Origin: Pollutiaquabacter sp046052345
Lineage (GTDB): Bacteria > Bacteroidota > Bacteroidia > AKYH767-A > 2013-40CM-41-45
Direction: 5' to 3'
Length of the DNA: 45,045 bases
Assembly: GCA_046052345.1 (NCBI GenBank)
Contig: JBJOMN010000006.1
Span: forward strand, 1-45,045
The notes under the pieces were generated by a model, which saw nothing but the letters and a program-made list of their open reading frames with translations, was not told the origin of the DNA and made no database searches. Below, one piece after another: positions 1 through 9,374 of the stretch (position 1 is the first letter of the stretch; each line of letters begins with the position of its first letter). Made by a program: the position numbers and the translations under genes.

Positions 1-825
1 CCCCCTTTCGGGGTCTTTCGGGAAGTGGCGGATGTTCTTTCAGGGTGGAAGAAGGATTCAGGACGGATGCCCTCCGTTGTCAATGTGGTCGATGCCGATT
101 ATATCGGCTATTATCTCAGACGTTCCGCTTCTGCACCTTCAGAAGTGTATTATAAGGTCGAAAGCCCTTCTGATCTGGCACGTCTTAGGGAAACAGTGGA
201 TACCTGCACCGCAGACCGTTTCGCCTATGCGTGGACTAATAATTTCCATCCCTACGAGATCGGCCAGATCATCCGCCGTCGCTATCCGCTTGTCGTCGGG
301 GAGCACCATTACTTCAACGCCGAGAGCTGGCTGTTCTCCTCCAAAGAAGGTGCGCCGCCCATGAGTCCGATCCGGAACTGGAAAGCGGATTACAACGATA
401 CGTCGCTTACGGGTTTTTCCATCCGCTATGACACGTCGGCATTTTCATCCCCCGGCCTGATGGCGTTCCGAAAGGGGGTCGATTATGCGCCGGATATCCA
501 CGATCGCATTCCTGCCGATGTAATCGGCTTCTCGGTGCTGTACGCGGACGTATGGTTCAAGTCCTCCGCCGTCTCCGGCAACCAGTGTCTGGCTATCTCC
601 TTCGAGGACAACGGTGAATCGGTCTGGTGGGAAAGTGTGCGCCTGAACGATTATAACCTGCATCCCGGGAAATGGCAGCAGGCCTTCCTGGCCAAGCCGC
701 TTCCCGTCGGACACGACTCCCTGGATATCAAGGTGTATCTGTGGAACCCGGACGGGGAGGAGTTCGTGGCGGACGACCTTCATGCCGAATTACGCTCTGC
801 AGTGGATCCATATGTGCGGAAATGA
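1..825 (+). CDS. C-terminal part of an unrecognised protein, possibly a membrane glycosyltransferase
   Basis: The reading frame is open to the left edge, so this is the 3' end of a longer gene and the GTG at 25 is probably not its start. The visible part, about 274 residues, is soluble. The first ~120 residues (YIGYYLRRSASAP, RFAYAWTN, HPYEIGQIIRRRYP) resemble the periplasmic part that follows the membrane helices in some GT39/PMT-like proteins. The last ~130 residues look like a beta-sandwich, with alternating hydrophobic strands and aromatic residues (GFSVLYADVWFK, SVWWESVRLND, LDIKVYLWNP). No catalytic motif is visible, so the glycosyltransferase idea is inference only. The stop codon lies within four bases of a possible ATG of the next gene (822), so the two may be co-transcribed. 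Confidence 0.6.
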   Translation, partial: PPFGVFREVADVLSGWKKDSGRMPSVVNVVDADYIGYYLRRSASAPSEVYYKVESPSDLARLRETVDTCTADRFAYAWTNNFHPYEIGQIIRRRYPLVVGEHHYFNAESWLFSSKEGAPPMSPIRNWKADYNDTSLTGFSIRYDTSAFSSPGLMAFRKGVDYAPDIHDRIPADVIGFSVLYADVWFKSSAVSGNQCLAISFEDNGESVWWESVRLNDYNLHPGKWQQAFLAKPLPVGHDSLDIKVYLWNPDGEEFVADDLHAELRSAVDPYVRK

Positions 826-860
826 CGTTATTTGCACCCGTTTTGCCAACTACATCACAA

Positions 861-2504
861 ATGACCATCAAACCTATTATCGACGTCGCCCGGGAAATGG
901 GAATCCGGGATGAAGAGTTCATTCCTTACGGACGCAACAGGGCCAAGGTTGAAATCAAGTCGTTCGACGAGAAGCGAATAAGAGCCTCCAAGCTCATACT
1001 GGTGACTTCCATAACTCCGACGAAATCAGGTAACGGGAAAACCACCACCTCCATCGGTATCGCAGACGGACTTCGTAAGGTCGGTAAAAAGGCGGTGCTG
1101 GCCTTGCGGGAGCCTTCCTTAGGTCCCGTTTTCGGAATGAAAGGAGGGGCTACCGGAGGAGGAAAATCCCAGGTCACGCCTGCCGAGGAAATCAACCTGC
1201 ATTTCAACGGCGACTTCCACGCCATCACTTCGGCCAACAACACCTTGTCGGCCTTGCTGGACAATTTTAATTACTTCAACAAGGGTACGGACAAGGAGCT
1301 AAGGGAAGTGTTATGGCGCCGTGTCCAGGACGTAAACGATCGTTCCCTGCGCTATGTGATTACCGGTCTCAACGGCAACAAGAACGGTATTCCGTCCGAG
1401 ACGGGATTCGATATCACGCCTGCCTCAGAGCTCATGGCGATCCTTTGTCTTTCCACGGACATGGACGACCTGCGTCGCCGGATCGAAGATATACTGGTGG
1501 GATACCGGGCAGACGGTTCACCTCTGACCGTGAAGGAAATGGGGATAGGAGGTGCCATCATGGCACTGATGAAGGATGTCCTTGCTCCCAACCTCGTACA
1601 GACACTCGAAGGGACTCCGGCATTCGTGCACGGCGGCCCCTTTGCAAACATCGCCCACGGCTGCAACTCCATCATGGCGACCAAAGCCGCCATGCACTAT
1701 GGCGAATACGCGGTCACAGAAGCGGGATTCGGCAGCGACCTCGGTGCCGAGAAATTCCTCGATATCAAATGCCGTATAGCAGGGATCGCACCTTCCCTCA
1801 GTGTCCTGGTCGTGACGCTGCAGTCGTTGCGACTCCATGGCGGCGTGAAGAATGCGGATCTGAAGCTCCCCAACAAGGATGCCTTGAGTAAAGGTCTTCG
1901 GAATCTTGAAAAGCATATCGATAATCTCACATCTTTCGGACAGAAAGTGCTTGTCTCGCTCAACAAGTTCGACACGGATCCTCAGGACGAGATCGATCAC
2001 CTGCAGCAATGGTGCGACGACCGTTCCGTGGCGTTCGCGCTGAACGAAGCATATGCCCGCGGTGGTGACGGTGCTGTCGAGATGGCAAAGAAGATTGTGG
2101 AGTTGACCGAAGTCCTCGGCAACGAAGTGCCTGAAATACATTTTGTCTATGGCCTCGATGAGCCGGTCAGGACCAAGCTCGAAAAAGTCGTCCGCCGCGT
2201 ATATGGCGGTGACGGAGTGGTCCTTTCCAAGAAGGCGGCCGGTCGTCTGAAAAGGATTGATGCCCAGGGGCTCTCCGGACTCCCGGTTTGCATAGCCAAG
2301 ACGCAGTATTCGTTCACCGACAAGCCGGAAGAAGTACGTGTCTACGAGGGGTTCACCATTACCGTCGACGACCTTGTCATCAACCGCGGCGCCGGATTCA
2401 TCGTGGCGGTTTGCGGAGAGATGGTACGTATGCCGGGACTTCCCGAAAAGCCGAGCGCCTTCAACATCGACGTGGTCGATGGTATAATCACAGGCCTCTC
2501 CTGA
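861..2504 (+). CDS. fhs: Formate-tetrahydrofolate ligase
   Basis: This cytoplasmic enzyme makes 10-formyl-THF from formate, THF and ATP, feeding purine synthesis and one-carbon metabolism. The protein of 547 residues has the family's nucleotide-binding segment TPTKSGNGKTT at about residues 52-62. It also has the conserved stretches LREPSLGPVFGMKGGATGGG, FNGDFHAITSANN and FVHGGPFANIAHGCNS, and the usual C-terminal end (MPGLPEKPSAFNIDV). I chose ATG 861 because family homology begins at IKPIIDVAREMGI. An in-frame ATG at 822 overlaps the upstream stop (ATGA) and would add 13 residues without recognisable similarity. The gene converges on the UbiD-family gene, with about 65 nt between that hold a heptamer repeat. 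Confidence 0.95.
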   Translation: MTIKPIIDVAREMGIRDEEFIPYGRNRAKVEIKSFDEKRIRASKLILVTSITPTKSGNGKTTTSIGIADGLRKVGKKAVLALREPSLGPVFGMKGGATGGGKSQVTPAEEINLHFNGDFHAITSANNTLSALLDNFNYFNKGTDKELREVLWRRVQDVNDRSLRYVITGLNGNKNGIPSETGFDITPASELMAILCLSTDMDDLRRRIEDILVGYRADGSPLTVKEMGIGGAIMALMKDVLAPNLVQTLEGTPAFVHGGPFANIAHGCNSIMATKAAMHYGEYAVTEAGFGSDLGAEKFLDIKCRIAGIAPSLSVLVVTLQSLRLHGGVKNADLKLPNKDALSKGLRNLEKHIDNLTSFGQKVLVSLNKFDTDPQDEIDHLQQWCDDRSVAFALNEAYARGGDGAVEMAKKIVELTEVLGNEVPEIHFVYGLDEPVRTKLEKVVRRVYGGDGVVLSKKAAGRLKRIDAQGLSGLPVCIAKTQYSFTDKPEEVRVYEGFTITVDDLVINRGAGFIVAVCGEMVRMPGLPEKPSAFNIDVVDGIITGLS

Positions 2505-2537
2505 TCGGTAAGCAGAATCCCGGCCGGTGGGTCAGGC

Positions 2538-2558
2538 ATTCTGCATTCTGCATTCTGC
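2538..2558. repeat. Heptamer repeat (ATTCTGC) x3
   Basis: Three perfect tandem copies of ATTCTGC lie between the convergent fhs and UbiD genes. The outer GGCATTC (2535-2541) can pair with GAATGCC (2564-2570), giving a 7-bp stem around the array. Related heptamers occur at 22138-22151 and 34228-34262. Confidence 0.8.
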
Positions 2559-2569
2559 ATTAAGAATGC

Positions 2570-4471
2570 CTATTCCGCCACCGCCTTATCACCGTAAAGT
2601 TGCTTCCTGTATTTTCCGGAAGGTGAGGGGATAAGCGCGCCTAGTCCGAGAGAATCCCATTTGCCGTCCACCTCAGCGATCGTTTTTTCGTCCATGGCCA
2701 GTATGTTCGGCCAGTCCCGCTGAAAACCGTCGTATTCTTTGGTCTTTCGAGTGCCGTCCAGGAAGAGGAGTGAGTTTCCGTCTCCGCCCGATTGAAGTAT
2801 GAAGGCGTCCCGCTTCGGGTCTACATTATTGGCAAAACGCCATACGGCATCTGCAAGATCGTCGATGTCGATCGAATGTTCCAGGAAGATGACGACGGAG
2901 GCGCCTTTCAGCTCGGGTCGTGCCGCCAGGGATTCTGCAAGCGATCGTACGTGTCCTTTGCGGTCCTTTTTCACAGCAATAAAAAGCAGAGAAATGCCCT
3001 CGCGCAGCAGCCTGCTGTTTACCTGCGTGATCTCGGGAAACAACAAGGATAACTGCGACAGGCTTGCAAGATCTGCGGGAGCGGAATTGCGAGCACCATT
3101 TCTCATGGCGAGTTCTTCCGGCATCTTCGCGGTGGCGTCGATTCCCATCTTCCCGCCGTAGGACATCACGGAGCAGCTGTGGTCCAGGACGTCCACCGGT
3201 CCTGCTGTGAAATACGTGTCCTGTTGTGGATCGTAATGTTCGGATACATGACGGGACAGCGCAACGGGGTCATGGATGTCGACATCGCCGTCCACAATGA
3301 CCATCATCTTGGTGAACATCATCTGCCCGGCACCCCACAGTGAATGCATCACTTTGGAAGCCTGGCCGGGATACTCTTTTCGGATTTTGACCACGACAAG
3401 ATTGTGGAAGACGCCTTCCACAGGAAGCACCATGTCCACGATTTCAGGAACCATGGTCATCTTTATGGGCACGAGGAAAATTCGCTCCGTCGCTTTGCCG
3501 ATCCAGGCATCTTCCTGCGGAGGGATGCCGACGATCGTCGCCGGATACACCGCGTCCTTGCGATGCGTGATGCAGGTGACGTGGAATTTCGGGTAATAAT
3601 CCGGAAGGGAGTAGTAGCCGGTGTGGTCGCCGAACGGTCCTTCCAGGATCAGCTCCTCCTCCGGATCGACATAGCCTTCAATGATGATATCCGCATCGGC
3701 CGGCACTTGTATGTCCTGAGTAAGGCATTGCACCAGCTCCACTTTCTGCTTGCGAAGAAATCCGGCCAGCATGTATTCATCGACGCCGTCAGGCAGGGGG
3801 GCCGTGGCACAGTAACTGTAAACGGGGTCTCCTCCCAGTGCGACCGCCACCGGCATCTTCTTTCCGAGTTTCTTGTATTCGGCCAGATGTCGTGCGCTTA
3901 CTTTATGACGGTGCCAGTGCATACCGGTCATCGAAGGGCCGAACACCTGCATCCTGTACATCCCTACGTTACGTATTCCCGTAATCGGATCCTTCGTGTG
4001 TATCACCGGCAGGGTGATGAAAGGACCGCCGTCTTCCGGCCAGCATTTCAGCACCGGCAGTAGGGTGAGGTCGGGTTCTTTCATGACGACTTCCTGGCAG
4101 GCGCCGCGTCCTTTCACGGTCTTCGGCATCCAGGAGGCGATGGAGCCAAGCTTCGGCAGGAGCTTGAGCTTGTCCATGATCGAGTCTTTCGGGGACATCA
4201 GTTCCTTGAAGAGCGCTTCCATGTCGCGGGCGATATCGTCCAGCCGGTCTACTCCCAACGCTTTCGCCATCCTTTTCTCCGTTCCCATGGAATTGATCAG
4301 CACGGGGAATCCGGTTCCGGTATTTTCAAAAAGCAGGGCAGGGCCGTACACCTTGGAAACCCGATCGGTGATTTCGGTGATTTCCAGCTCAGGATCTACC
4401 CGTTCACGGATCCTGACCAGCTCTCCTGATTTTTCAAGTGTCTCTATCCAATGGCGGGTGTTACGGTACAT
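2570..4471 (-). CDS. UbiD-family decarboxylase (prenylated-FMN type)
   Basis: This 633-residue protein belongs to the UbiD family, whose members decarboxylate aromatic or alpha,beta-unsaturated acids with prenylated FMN. The family's E(D)-R-E catalytic set is recognisable as R173 (IRNVGMYRMQVFG) together with E277 and D282 (LILEGPFGDHTGYY). The following region, PATIVGIPPQEDAWIGKATE, is also typical. In Bacteroidota, related genes are often assigned to menaquinone biosynthesis, either on the ubiD-like route or the futalosine route. No other menaquinone gene is nearby, so the substrate cannot be fixed from this window. The gene is divergent from the S8 protease and has an exact TACCTTTG -7 element about 27 nt upstream of its ATG. 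Confidence 0.88.
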   Translation of the reverse strand: MYRNTRHWIETLEKSGELVRIRERVDPELEITEITDRVSKVYGPALLFENTGTGFPVLINSMGTEKRMAKALGVDRLDDIARDMEALFKELMSPKDSIMDKLKLLPKLGSIASWMPKTVKGRGACQEVVMKEPDLTLLPVLKCWPEDGGPFITLPVIHTKDPITGIRNVGMYRMQVFGPSMTGMHWHRHKVSARHLAEYKKLGKKMPVAVALGGDPVYSYCATAPLPDGVDEYMLAGFLRKQKVELVQCLTQDIQVPADADIIIEGYVDPEEELILEGPFGDHTGYYSLPDYYPKFHVTCITHRKDAVYPATIVGIPPQEDAWIGKATERIFLVPIKMTMVPEIVDMVLPVEGVFHNLVVVKIRKEYPGQASKVMHSLWGAGQMMFTKMMVIVDGDVDIHDPVALSRHVSEHYDPQQDTYFTAGPVDVLDHSCSVMSYGGKMGIDATAKMPEELAMRNGARNSAPADLASLSQLSLLFPEITQVNSRLLREGISLLFIAVKKDRKGHVRSLAESLAARPELKGASVVIFLEHSIDIDDLADAVWRFANNVDPKRDAFILQSGGDGNSLLFLDGTRKTKEYDGFQRDWPNILAMDEKTIAEVDGKWDSLGLGALIPSPSGKYRKQLYGDKAVAE

Positions 4472-4497
4472 GTCCGGCTGTTTTATTTCAGAACAAT

Positions 4498-4505
4498 CAA
4501 AGGTA
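4498..4505 (-). promoter_or_regulatory. -7 promoter element of the UbiD-family gene
   Basis: On the minus strand this reads TACCTTTG, an exact match to the Bacteroidota -7 consensus TAnnTTTG. It lies about 27 nt upstream of the start codon at 4471. No TTG is seen at the expected -33 distance. Confidence 0.45.
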
Positions 4506-4533
4506 CGTTATGTTACACTTTTTACAGGTCGGT

Positions 4534-4560
4534 TTGCCTGTCATTTCTTTGCTAACTTTA
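4534..4560 (+). promoter_or_regulatory. Weak candidate promoter of the S8 protease gene
   Basis: TTG (4534-4536), a 16-nt spacer and TAACTTTA (4553-4560) lie 18 nt before the ATG at 4579. The -7 has one mismatch to TAnnTTTG and the spacer is short for this phylum, so the call is tentative. Confidence 0.3.
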
Positions 4561-4578
4561 ACGGATCAAAATATTATC

Positions 4579-7500
4579 ATGAGAAGTCTTTCCATGTTGG
4601 CTTGTTGCCTGTTATCGACCGCCCTTTCATTTGCTGCCGGGCATCCGGAAATGCGTAACGACGAAATCCGTCTGGAGGCCGTTACTGTTCGGACATCTGA
4701 CGATATCCTGAGCCGCGCAGCTGCCGGTCCCGACCGGCAAGAGTGTTTCATGGGCAGGTATTACTGCCTGCTGCAGTTCGATCATCCGCTCACTCTTCAG
4801 GAGCAGGAAAGCGTAAAGGCGGCCGGAATCCGATTGGAGGGCTATGTTCCTTTCAATGCTTGGATGGCTTCCGTACCTGTCGGAATCCCCGCAGGCACGC
4901 TTACGGCATTGCCGCTGCGCACCATCTTGCCGGTACCTTCGGAGGCGAAACTCAACAAATCGATCCGCTATGGAGATATTCCGGCTCATGCAAGGAAACT
5001 GGCGGGGTACACGGATGTTACAGTGCTTCTCTTCAGTGACGCGGATATGGCCGCTGCCGTGGAGGTGCTCAATGGTCCTTTAAAATGTGTGATCCTTGAA
5101 CAGCCCGTCAAGAACATGCTTACCCTGCGCGTTCCGGACGACCGCATCGCCGCCTTGGCACACTATCCTTTCGTGCGCTATGTGCAGCCTGTTGACGGTC
5201 CGCCGGTGCCGGATGACACCAAAGGGCGTTCCTTGCACCGCAGCAATGCAGTGAATGTGGAAATGGTGTTCGGTCGTCACTACTCCGGCGACAGCGTCAC
5301 CATTTCCCTGGCCGATGACGGTGAAGTGGGACCGCATATCGATTTCAAAGGAAGGATGATTTCCCTGATGACCGGTGCCGGCGGCAATCACGGGGATATG
5401 ACCTCCGGTATCGCAGTTGGTGCGGGCAATCTGGATCCCACCATCCGCGGAATGGCGGAAGGTGCTACGATCGTAGTGCATGATATCGGTGCCGGTACCA
5501 ACGGATACGACCATATCTACAATTCGCCGTCTTTTTACACGCAATACGGGGCCGTAATCACCTCCACCAGTTACAGCCAGGGTTGTAACGATTATGAGAC
5601 GCGCGCCCAGACTATCGATCAACTTGCCGGTGCCAATCCGCAACTCTTGTATGTCTTCTCCGGAGGGAATCGGGGAACCAACGACTGCGGATACGGAGCA
5701 GGAGCAGGCTGGGGCAATATCACCGGTGGCATGAAGATCGGCAAGAACGTAGTCGCCTGTGCCAACATGGACCAGTCCGGCGTGATAGATCCTACCAGCA
5801 GCAGAGGTCCTGCCGATGACGGCCGGATCAAACCGGACATCTCTGCCAACGGGACCGACCAGCTGTCTACTGACGAAGGCAATATCTACCAAGTTGGAGG
5901 CGGTACAAGTGCCGCCTCACCCGGTATAGCCGGCGTCGCGGCGCAGTTGTATCAGGCCTACCGGAACGGTTACGGCGGATCGAACCCGGATGCTGCGCTG
6001 ATCAAGGCGCTGTTATTGAACTCCGCGGACGATGCCGGAAATCCGGGTCCTGATTACACCTACGGTTTCGGTCAGGTCAATGCCCTGCGCTCAGCGCTGA
6101 GCCTGGAATCCGGACGGTTCTTACTCGACTCTCTGTCTCAGGGCGATTCCGCTTTCCATACGATTACCGTTCCGGCCAACACGGCCCGGCTGAAGGTGAT
6201 GGTTTACTGGACCGATGCTCCCGGAGACCCCGCCGCCGCCTTCCAGCTGGTAAACGACCTTGACATGCGCGTTTCGGACGGATCAGCACAATCTTTCTCT
6301 CCCTGGATCCTCGATCCGACTCCGAATGCGTCGAACCTTTCTGCGAACGCGGTGCGCGGGACCGATCACCTCAATAACGTCGAACAGGTCACGCTGGATC
6401 TTCCTTCCTCCGGCACTTACACGGTGCGTGTGGACGGATCAATGGTTCCTGCCGGATATCAGAAGTACTACGTAGTGTGGGATATCGTGCCTGCGGCCAT
6501 CACGCTGACTTATCCTTATGGCGGCGAGGGCTTCGTGCCGGGCGAGTACGAACGCTTGCGATGGGACGCTCCTGAGGACACCGCTTCTTTCAGTATCAGT
6601 TATTCGGCAGATGCGGGAGTATCCTGGCAGTCAATTGCAAACGTCGCAGGCGCTCTTCGCCGCTTCGATTGGTTAGTTCCTTCGGTCAGTTCGGACCAGG
6701 TGCTTGTCAAGGTGCAGCGCGGAAGTCTTTCGGATATGACCGACGGCTTCATGGCCATCCTTCCGCAGCCCTCCAATCTTCAGGTTGATTTCTCCTGTGT
6801 AGACACACTTCAATTAAGCTGGACTCCCGCCAACGGGATCTCCACCTACGATGTCTATCGTCTCGGAGCCAAATACATGGAGAAAGTAGCTACGGTGACT
6901 TCCAACTCGGTACTGCTGAATATTCCTTCGACAAACGAGGAATGGTTCAGCGTGGGGCCTGTCGGGGCATCCGGCGGTTCCGGCCGTCGGATCAATGCTA
7001 TTCAAAAAGCTCCGGGACTTTTCAACTGCACGTACGCAACCGATCTCGCACTGCTTAATACCGTGTCGCCTGCCCCCGGTCTTTTGCAAGCCTGCAACAA
7101 CCTGACGGCGATACCGCTCACTGTGCAGATCCAGAACACCGGAATCGCTTCCTCCTCCGGCGCTTCTGTCTCGTACAGCATCAACGGAGGGACTCCCGTG
7201 CAGGACCCGCTGCCCGGAATTCTGGCTCAGGGAAGCACCGTGAGTCATACTTTCTCCGTACCGCTCAATCTCTCCGTTGCAGGCAGTTATTCGGTCACTG
7301 TGACGGTGTCCATTCCCGGCGATTTGAACCCTACAAACGATGTACAGACCTTTACCTATACGCCCAACACGGTTACGGCGGTGATTCCATTCGCTGAGGA
7401 TTTTCAGTCGGGGGTGTTTCCTCCGGCGGGATGGTCCATCCGCTCTTCCGGCACTGCCTATCAGTGGAGCCTGCGTCCTGCAGTCATCGGCAGTTCCGGT

Positions 7501-8181
7501 ACGCCAACGGATGCCGCATGGTTCGACGACTACAGTTACAACAACCCCGGGGCGGAGGATGACCTCATCCTTCCTTCAGCCGACCTGCAGGGCTCTGCCA
7601 ATCCGGTTCTCACCTTCGACGTGGCTTTCGCGGTCTATGCCGCCGGCTACGACGACGGCCTGAAGGTGCTCGTCAGCACTGATTGCGGAAACACCTTCGT
7701 GCCCACCGGGTACGAGAAAATCGGATCCGCACTGGCCACCGTTCCCAACAGTGCCACGGACTGGTTTCCAACGCAGGCTTCCCACTGGCGGAATGATACG
7801 GTCGACCTTGCTCAATGGGCAGGGCAGCAGGTTGTACTGAAAATCGTGAATATCAACGACTACGGAAACAACATTCTGGTTGACAACGTCCAGCTGGGAA
7901 ATAATCCGTTCAACAGTATTTCTTCGCCTGCGGCTGCTAAGGTGCTTGTCCACCCGAATCCGTCTTCCGGTAAATTCCTGCTTGACCTGTCCGCGGTCCG
8001 TGCAGAGCAGTCGACGCTGGAAATCTCCGATGCGGAGGGCCGCCTTATCGTGCAGCAGCCGCTGGACGGTTCGGGTACCGGTTTCACCTTGGACTTGTCG
8101 GCACGGGCTCCGGGAATCTACTTCGGAAGTATCACTACCCGGAGCGGAGCGGACTTCCGATTCAGGCTGATGCGACAATGA
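4579..8181 (+). CDS. Secreted S8 (subtilisin-like) serine protease with T9SS type-A sorting domain
   Basis: The 1200-residue protein starts with a signal peptide (MRSLSMLACCLLSTALSFAAG), which decides the ATG at 4579. The subtilase triad is visible as D246 (SLADDGEVG), H271 (GGNHGDMTSGI) and S444 (GGGTSAASPGIAG), with oxyanion Asn364 (FSGGNRGTND). After the catalytic domain come Ig-like modules and a CARDB-like segment (ATDLALLNTVSPAPG; IPLTVQIQNTGIASSSG). A MAM/jelly-roll-like domain follows (IPFAEDFQSGVFPPAGWSI; TDAAWFDDYSYNNPGAEDD). The final ~80 residues (VHPNPSSGKFLLDLS to FRFRLMRQ, from about residue 1125) are a T9SS type-A sorting tail. It is therefore predicted to cross the outer membrane by T9SS and act extracellularly. 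The substrate is unknown. Confidence 0.93.
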   Translation: MRSLSMLACCLLSTALSFAAGHPEMRNDEIRLEAVTVRTSDDILSRAAAGPDRQECFMGRYYCLLQFDHPLTLQEQESVKAAGIRLEGYVPFNAWMASVPVGIPAGTLTALPLRTILPVPSEAKLNKSIRYGDIPAHARKLAGYTDVTVLLFSDADMAAAVEVLNGPLKCVILEQPVKNMLTLRVPDDRIAALAHYPFVRYVQPVDGPPVPDDTKGRSLHRSNAVNVEMVFGRHYSGDSVTISLADDGEVGPHIDFKGRMISLMTGAGGNHGDMTSGIAVGAGNLDPTIRGMAEGATIVVHDIGAGTNGYDHIYNSPSFYTQYGAVITSTSYSQGCNDYETRAQTIDQLAGANPQLLYVFSGGNRGTNDCGYGAGAGWGNITGGMKIGKNVVACANMDQSGVIDPTSSRGPADDGRIKPDISANGTDQLSTDEGNIYQVGGGTSAASPGIAGVAAQLYQAYRNGYGGSNPDAALIKALLLNSADDAGNPGPDYTYGFGQVNALRSALSLESGRFLLDSLSQGDSAFHTITVPANTARLKVMVYWTDAPGDPAAAFQLVNDLDMRVSDGSAQSFSPWILDPTPNASNLSANAVRGTDHLNNVEQVTLDLPSSGTYTVRVDGSMVPAGYQKYYVVWDIVPAAITLTYPYGGEGFVPGEYERLRWDAPEDTASFSISYSADAGVSWQSIANVAGALRRFDWLVPSVSSDQVLVKVQRGSLSDMTDGFMAILPQPSNLQVDFSCVDTLQLSWTPANGISTYDVYRLGAKYMEKVATVTSNSVLLNIPSTNEEWFSVGPVGASGGSGRRINAIQKAPGLFNCTYATDLALLNTVSPAPGLLQACNNLTAIPLTVQIQNTGIASSSGASVSYSINGGTPVQDPLPGILAQGSTVSHTFSVPLNLSVAGSYSVTVTVSIPGDLNPTNDVQTFTYTPNTVTAVIPFAEDFQSGVFPPAGWSIRSSGTAYQWSLRPAVIGSSGTPTDAAWFDDYSYNNPGAEDDLILPSADLQGSANPVLTFDVAFAVYAAGYDDGLKVLVSTDCGNTFVPTGYEKIGSALATVPNSATDWFPTQASHWRNDTVDLAQWAGQQVVLKIVNINDYGNNILVDNVQLGNNPFNSISSPAAAKVLVHPNPSSGKFLLDLSAVRAEQSTLEISDAEGRLIVQQPLDGSGTGFTLDLSARAPGIYFGSITTRSGADFRFRLMRQ

Positions 8182-8185
8182 CCGC

Positions 8186-9199
8186 TCACGGTCTTGTCAT
8201 CCCCTGAAGTTCGAGGAAGGCCGATTCGAGTTCACCGGTCATTTCCTTGACGATCTCCGGGACGGATTGGACCTTATCGATCAGTTCCACCGATTGACCG
8301 GCGCACCAGAGGTTCTGGTAGGAGCCGGGTTTCAGGGCTTTTTCGAGCCAGTTGAATCCGCGGAACTGCACCATCATTTTGAAGTACTTTTTTGTTCTGG
8401 GGTTGGAACTCAGCCAACGTTCCATGCGGTTTTGACGCAGTCCTATTTTGCGGGCGTAAGGCGTGTTGATGATAGTGCAGGGCGTGCCGCTGATACGGTC
8501 TGTCATGACAATATCCTCCATTCCTGCATCAAGAATGGCATTTAAATAATCTTTAGAAGCACCTGATTCATAACTTGTTATGAATATTGTTCCACAGTAG
8601 GCCGCAGAGGCTCCCGCAGCGAGTGAACTGAGTATACCGTGCCCGTCACTGATGCCGCCGGCCGCCAGAACCGGCACTTCAGGAAAGTGTTTGCGGAGGG
8701 AGCGCACTAGCAGAGAGGTAGGGTAAGGACCTGCATGTCCGCCGGCACCTTGTCCGACGGCGATAAAGCCGTCGCAGCCCAGGTCAGCGCATTTGCCGGC
8801 ATGTTTCAGGTTAGTGACATCGCACAGTACTTTGGCGCCGTAGCTGTGTGCAGCCTGGATGGTTTCCTGGGGATTGCCTAAGGAGGTGATATAAACCGGA
8901 ACCTTGTTTCGAACGCATATCTCGAGGTGCTCTGCGAACCTGAAGTTCGACTTCTGGACAATCAGATTAACACCATAATTACCAGTGCTTTCAGATTTAT
9001 TGGCGCGAAGGATATTCAGTCTTCTCAGGACATCCTCCAGTTGCTTTGGATCCCGGTAGTTGAGCGATGGGAAACAGCCAAGTATTCCCGCCTTCATTGC
9101 GGCGGTAATCATGGCTTCGTTGGATATGAGAAACATCGGAGCCATCACAAGGGGGTGACGGATTTCCAGCATCCGTGTCAGTTCGTTCTCGAATTTCAT
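8186..9199 (-). CDS. Nitronate monooxygenase-like flavoprotein (NPD family)
   Basis: This 337-residue protein is a TIM-barrel FMN enzyme of the nitronate monooxygenase / 2-nitropropane dioxygenase family. The start (HPLVMAPMFLISNEAMITAAMKAGILGCFPS) has the expected MAPM segment. The FMN phosphate-binding region is seen in GCDGFIAVGQGAGGHAG and VPVLAAGGISDG, followed by LAAGASAAYCGTIF. The family also includes enoyl-ACP reductase FabK, so a role on lipids instead of nitronates is possible, and the neighbouring fatty-acid genes make that worth considering. It converges on the S8 protease with only 4 nt between stops. A good promoter (TTG, 21 nt, TACCTTTC) lies just upstream. Confidence 0.85.
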   Translation of the reverse strand: MKFENELTRMLEIRHPLVMAPMFLISNEAMITAAMKAGILGCFPSLNYRDPKQLEDVLRRLNILRANKSESTGNYGVNLIVQKSNFRFAEHLEICVRNKVPVYITSLGNPQETIQAAHSYGAKVLCDVTNLKHAGKCADLGCDGFIAVGQGAGGHAGPYPTSLLVRSLRKHFPEVPVLAAGGISDGHGILSSLAAGASAAYCGTIFITSYESGASKDYLNAILDAGMEDIVMTDRISGTPCTIINTPYARKIGLRQNRMERWLSSNPRTKKYFKMMVQFRGFNWLEKALKPGSYQNLWCAGQSVELIDKVQSVPEIVKEMTGELESAFLELQGMTRP

Positions 9200-9216
9200 G
9201 CAGGGTAATTCAGTCC

Positions 9217-9248
9217 GAAAGGTAATACCCCGTCATCCCTTGGCTCAA
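9217..9248 (-). promoter_or_regulatory. Promoter of the nitronate monooxygenase-like gene
   Basis: On the minus strand there is TTG (9246-9248), a 21-nt spacer and TACCTTTC (9217-9224), one mismatch from TAnnTTTG. The -7 ends about 18 nt before the start codon at 9199. Confidence 0.5.
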
Positions 9249-9292
9249 TTAAAAGCTCATGGAAAAGGAGATGTTTTCAACCCTTATGGTTG

Positions 9293-9324
9293 TTGATAAT
9301 CGGCGTTTGAAAAGGGTGATTTTG
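9293..9324 (+). promoter_or_regulatory. Candidate promoter of the acyl-CoA synthetase / fatty-acid run
   Basis: TTG (9293-9295), a 21-nt spacer and TGATTTTG (9317-9324), which has one mismatch from TAnnTTTG. It lies about 50 nt before the ATG at 9375. Confidence 0.4.
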
Positions 9325-9374
9325 CTTCTTTAACTCGGAGGCAGGTGTGTATATTCGAAACATCACCAAATAGG

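Noticed and set aside
822..860. ATG 822 as the fhs start
   Set aside because: The 13 added residues do not resemble the family N-terminus. It cannot be fully excluded because of the ATGA overlap with the upstream stop.
5080..5892. 270-codon minus-strand reading frame inside the S8 protease gene
   Set aside because: It is antisense to the catalytic domain and composition-driven, with no recognisable motif.
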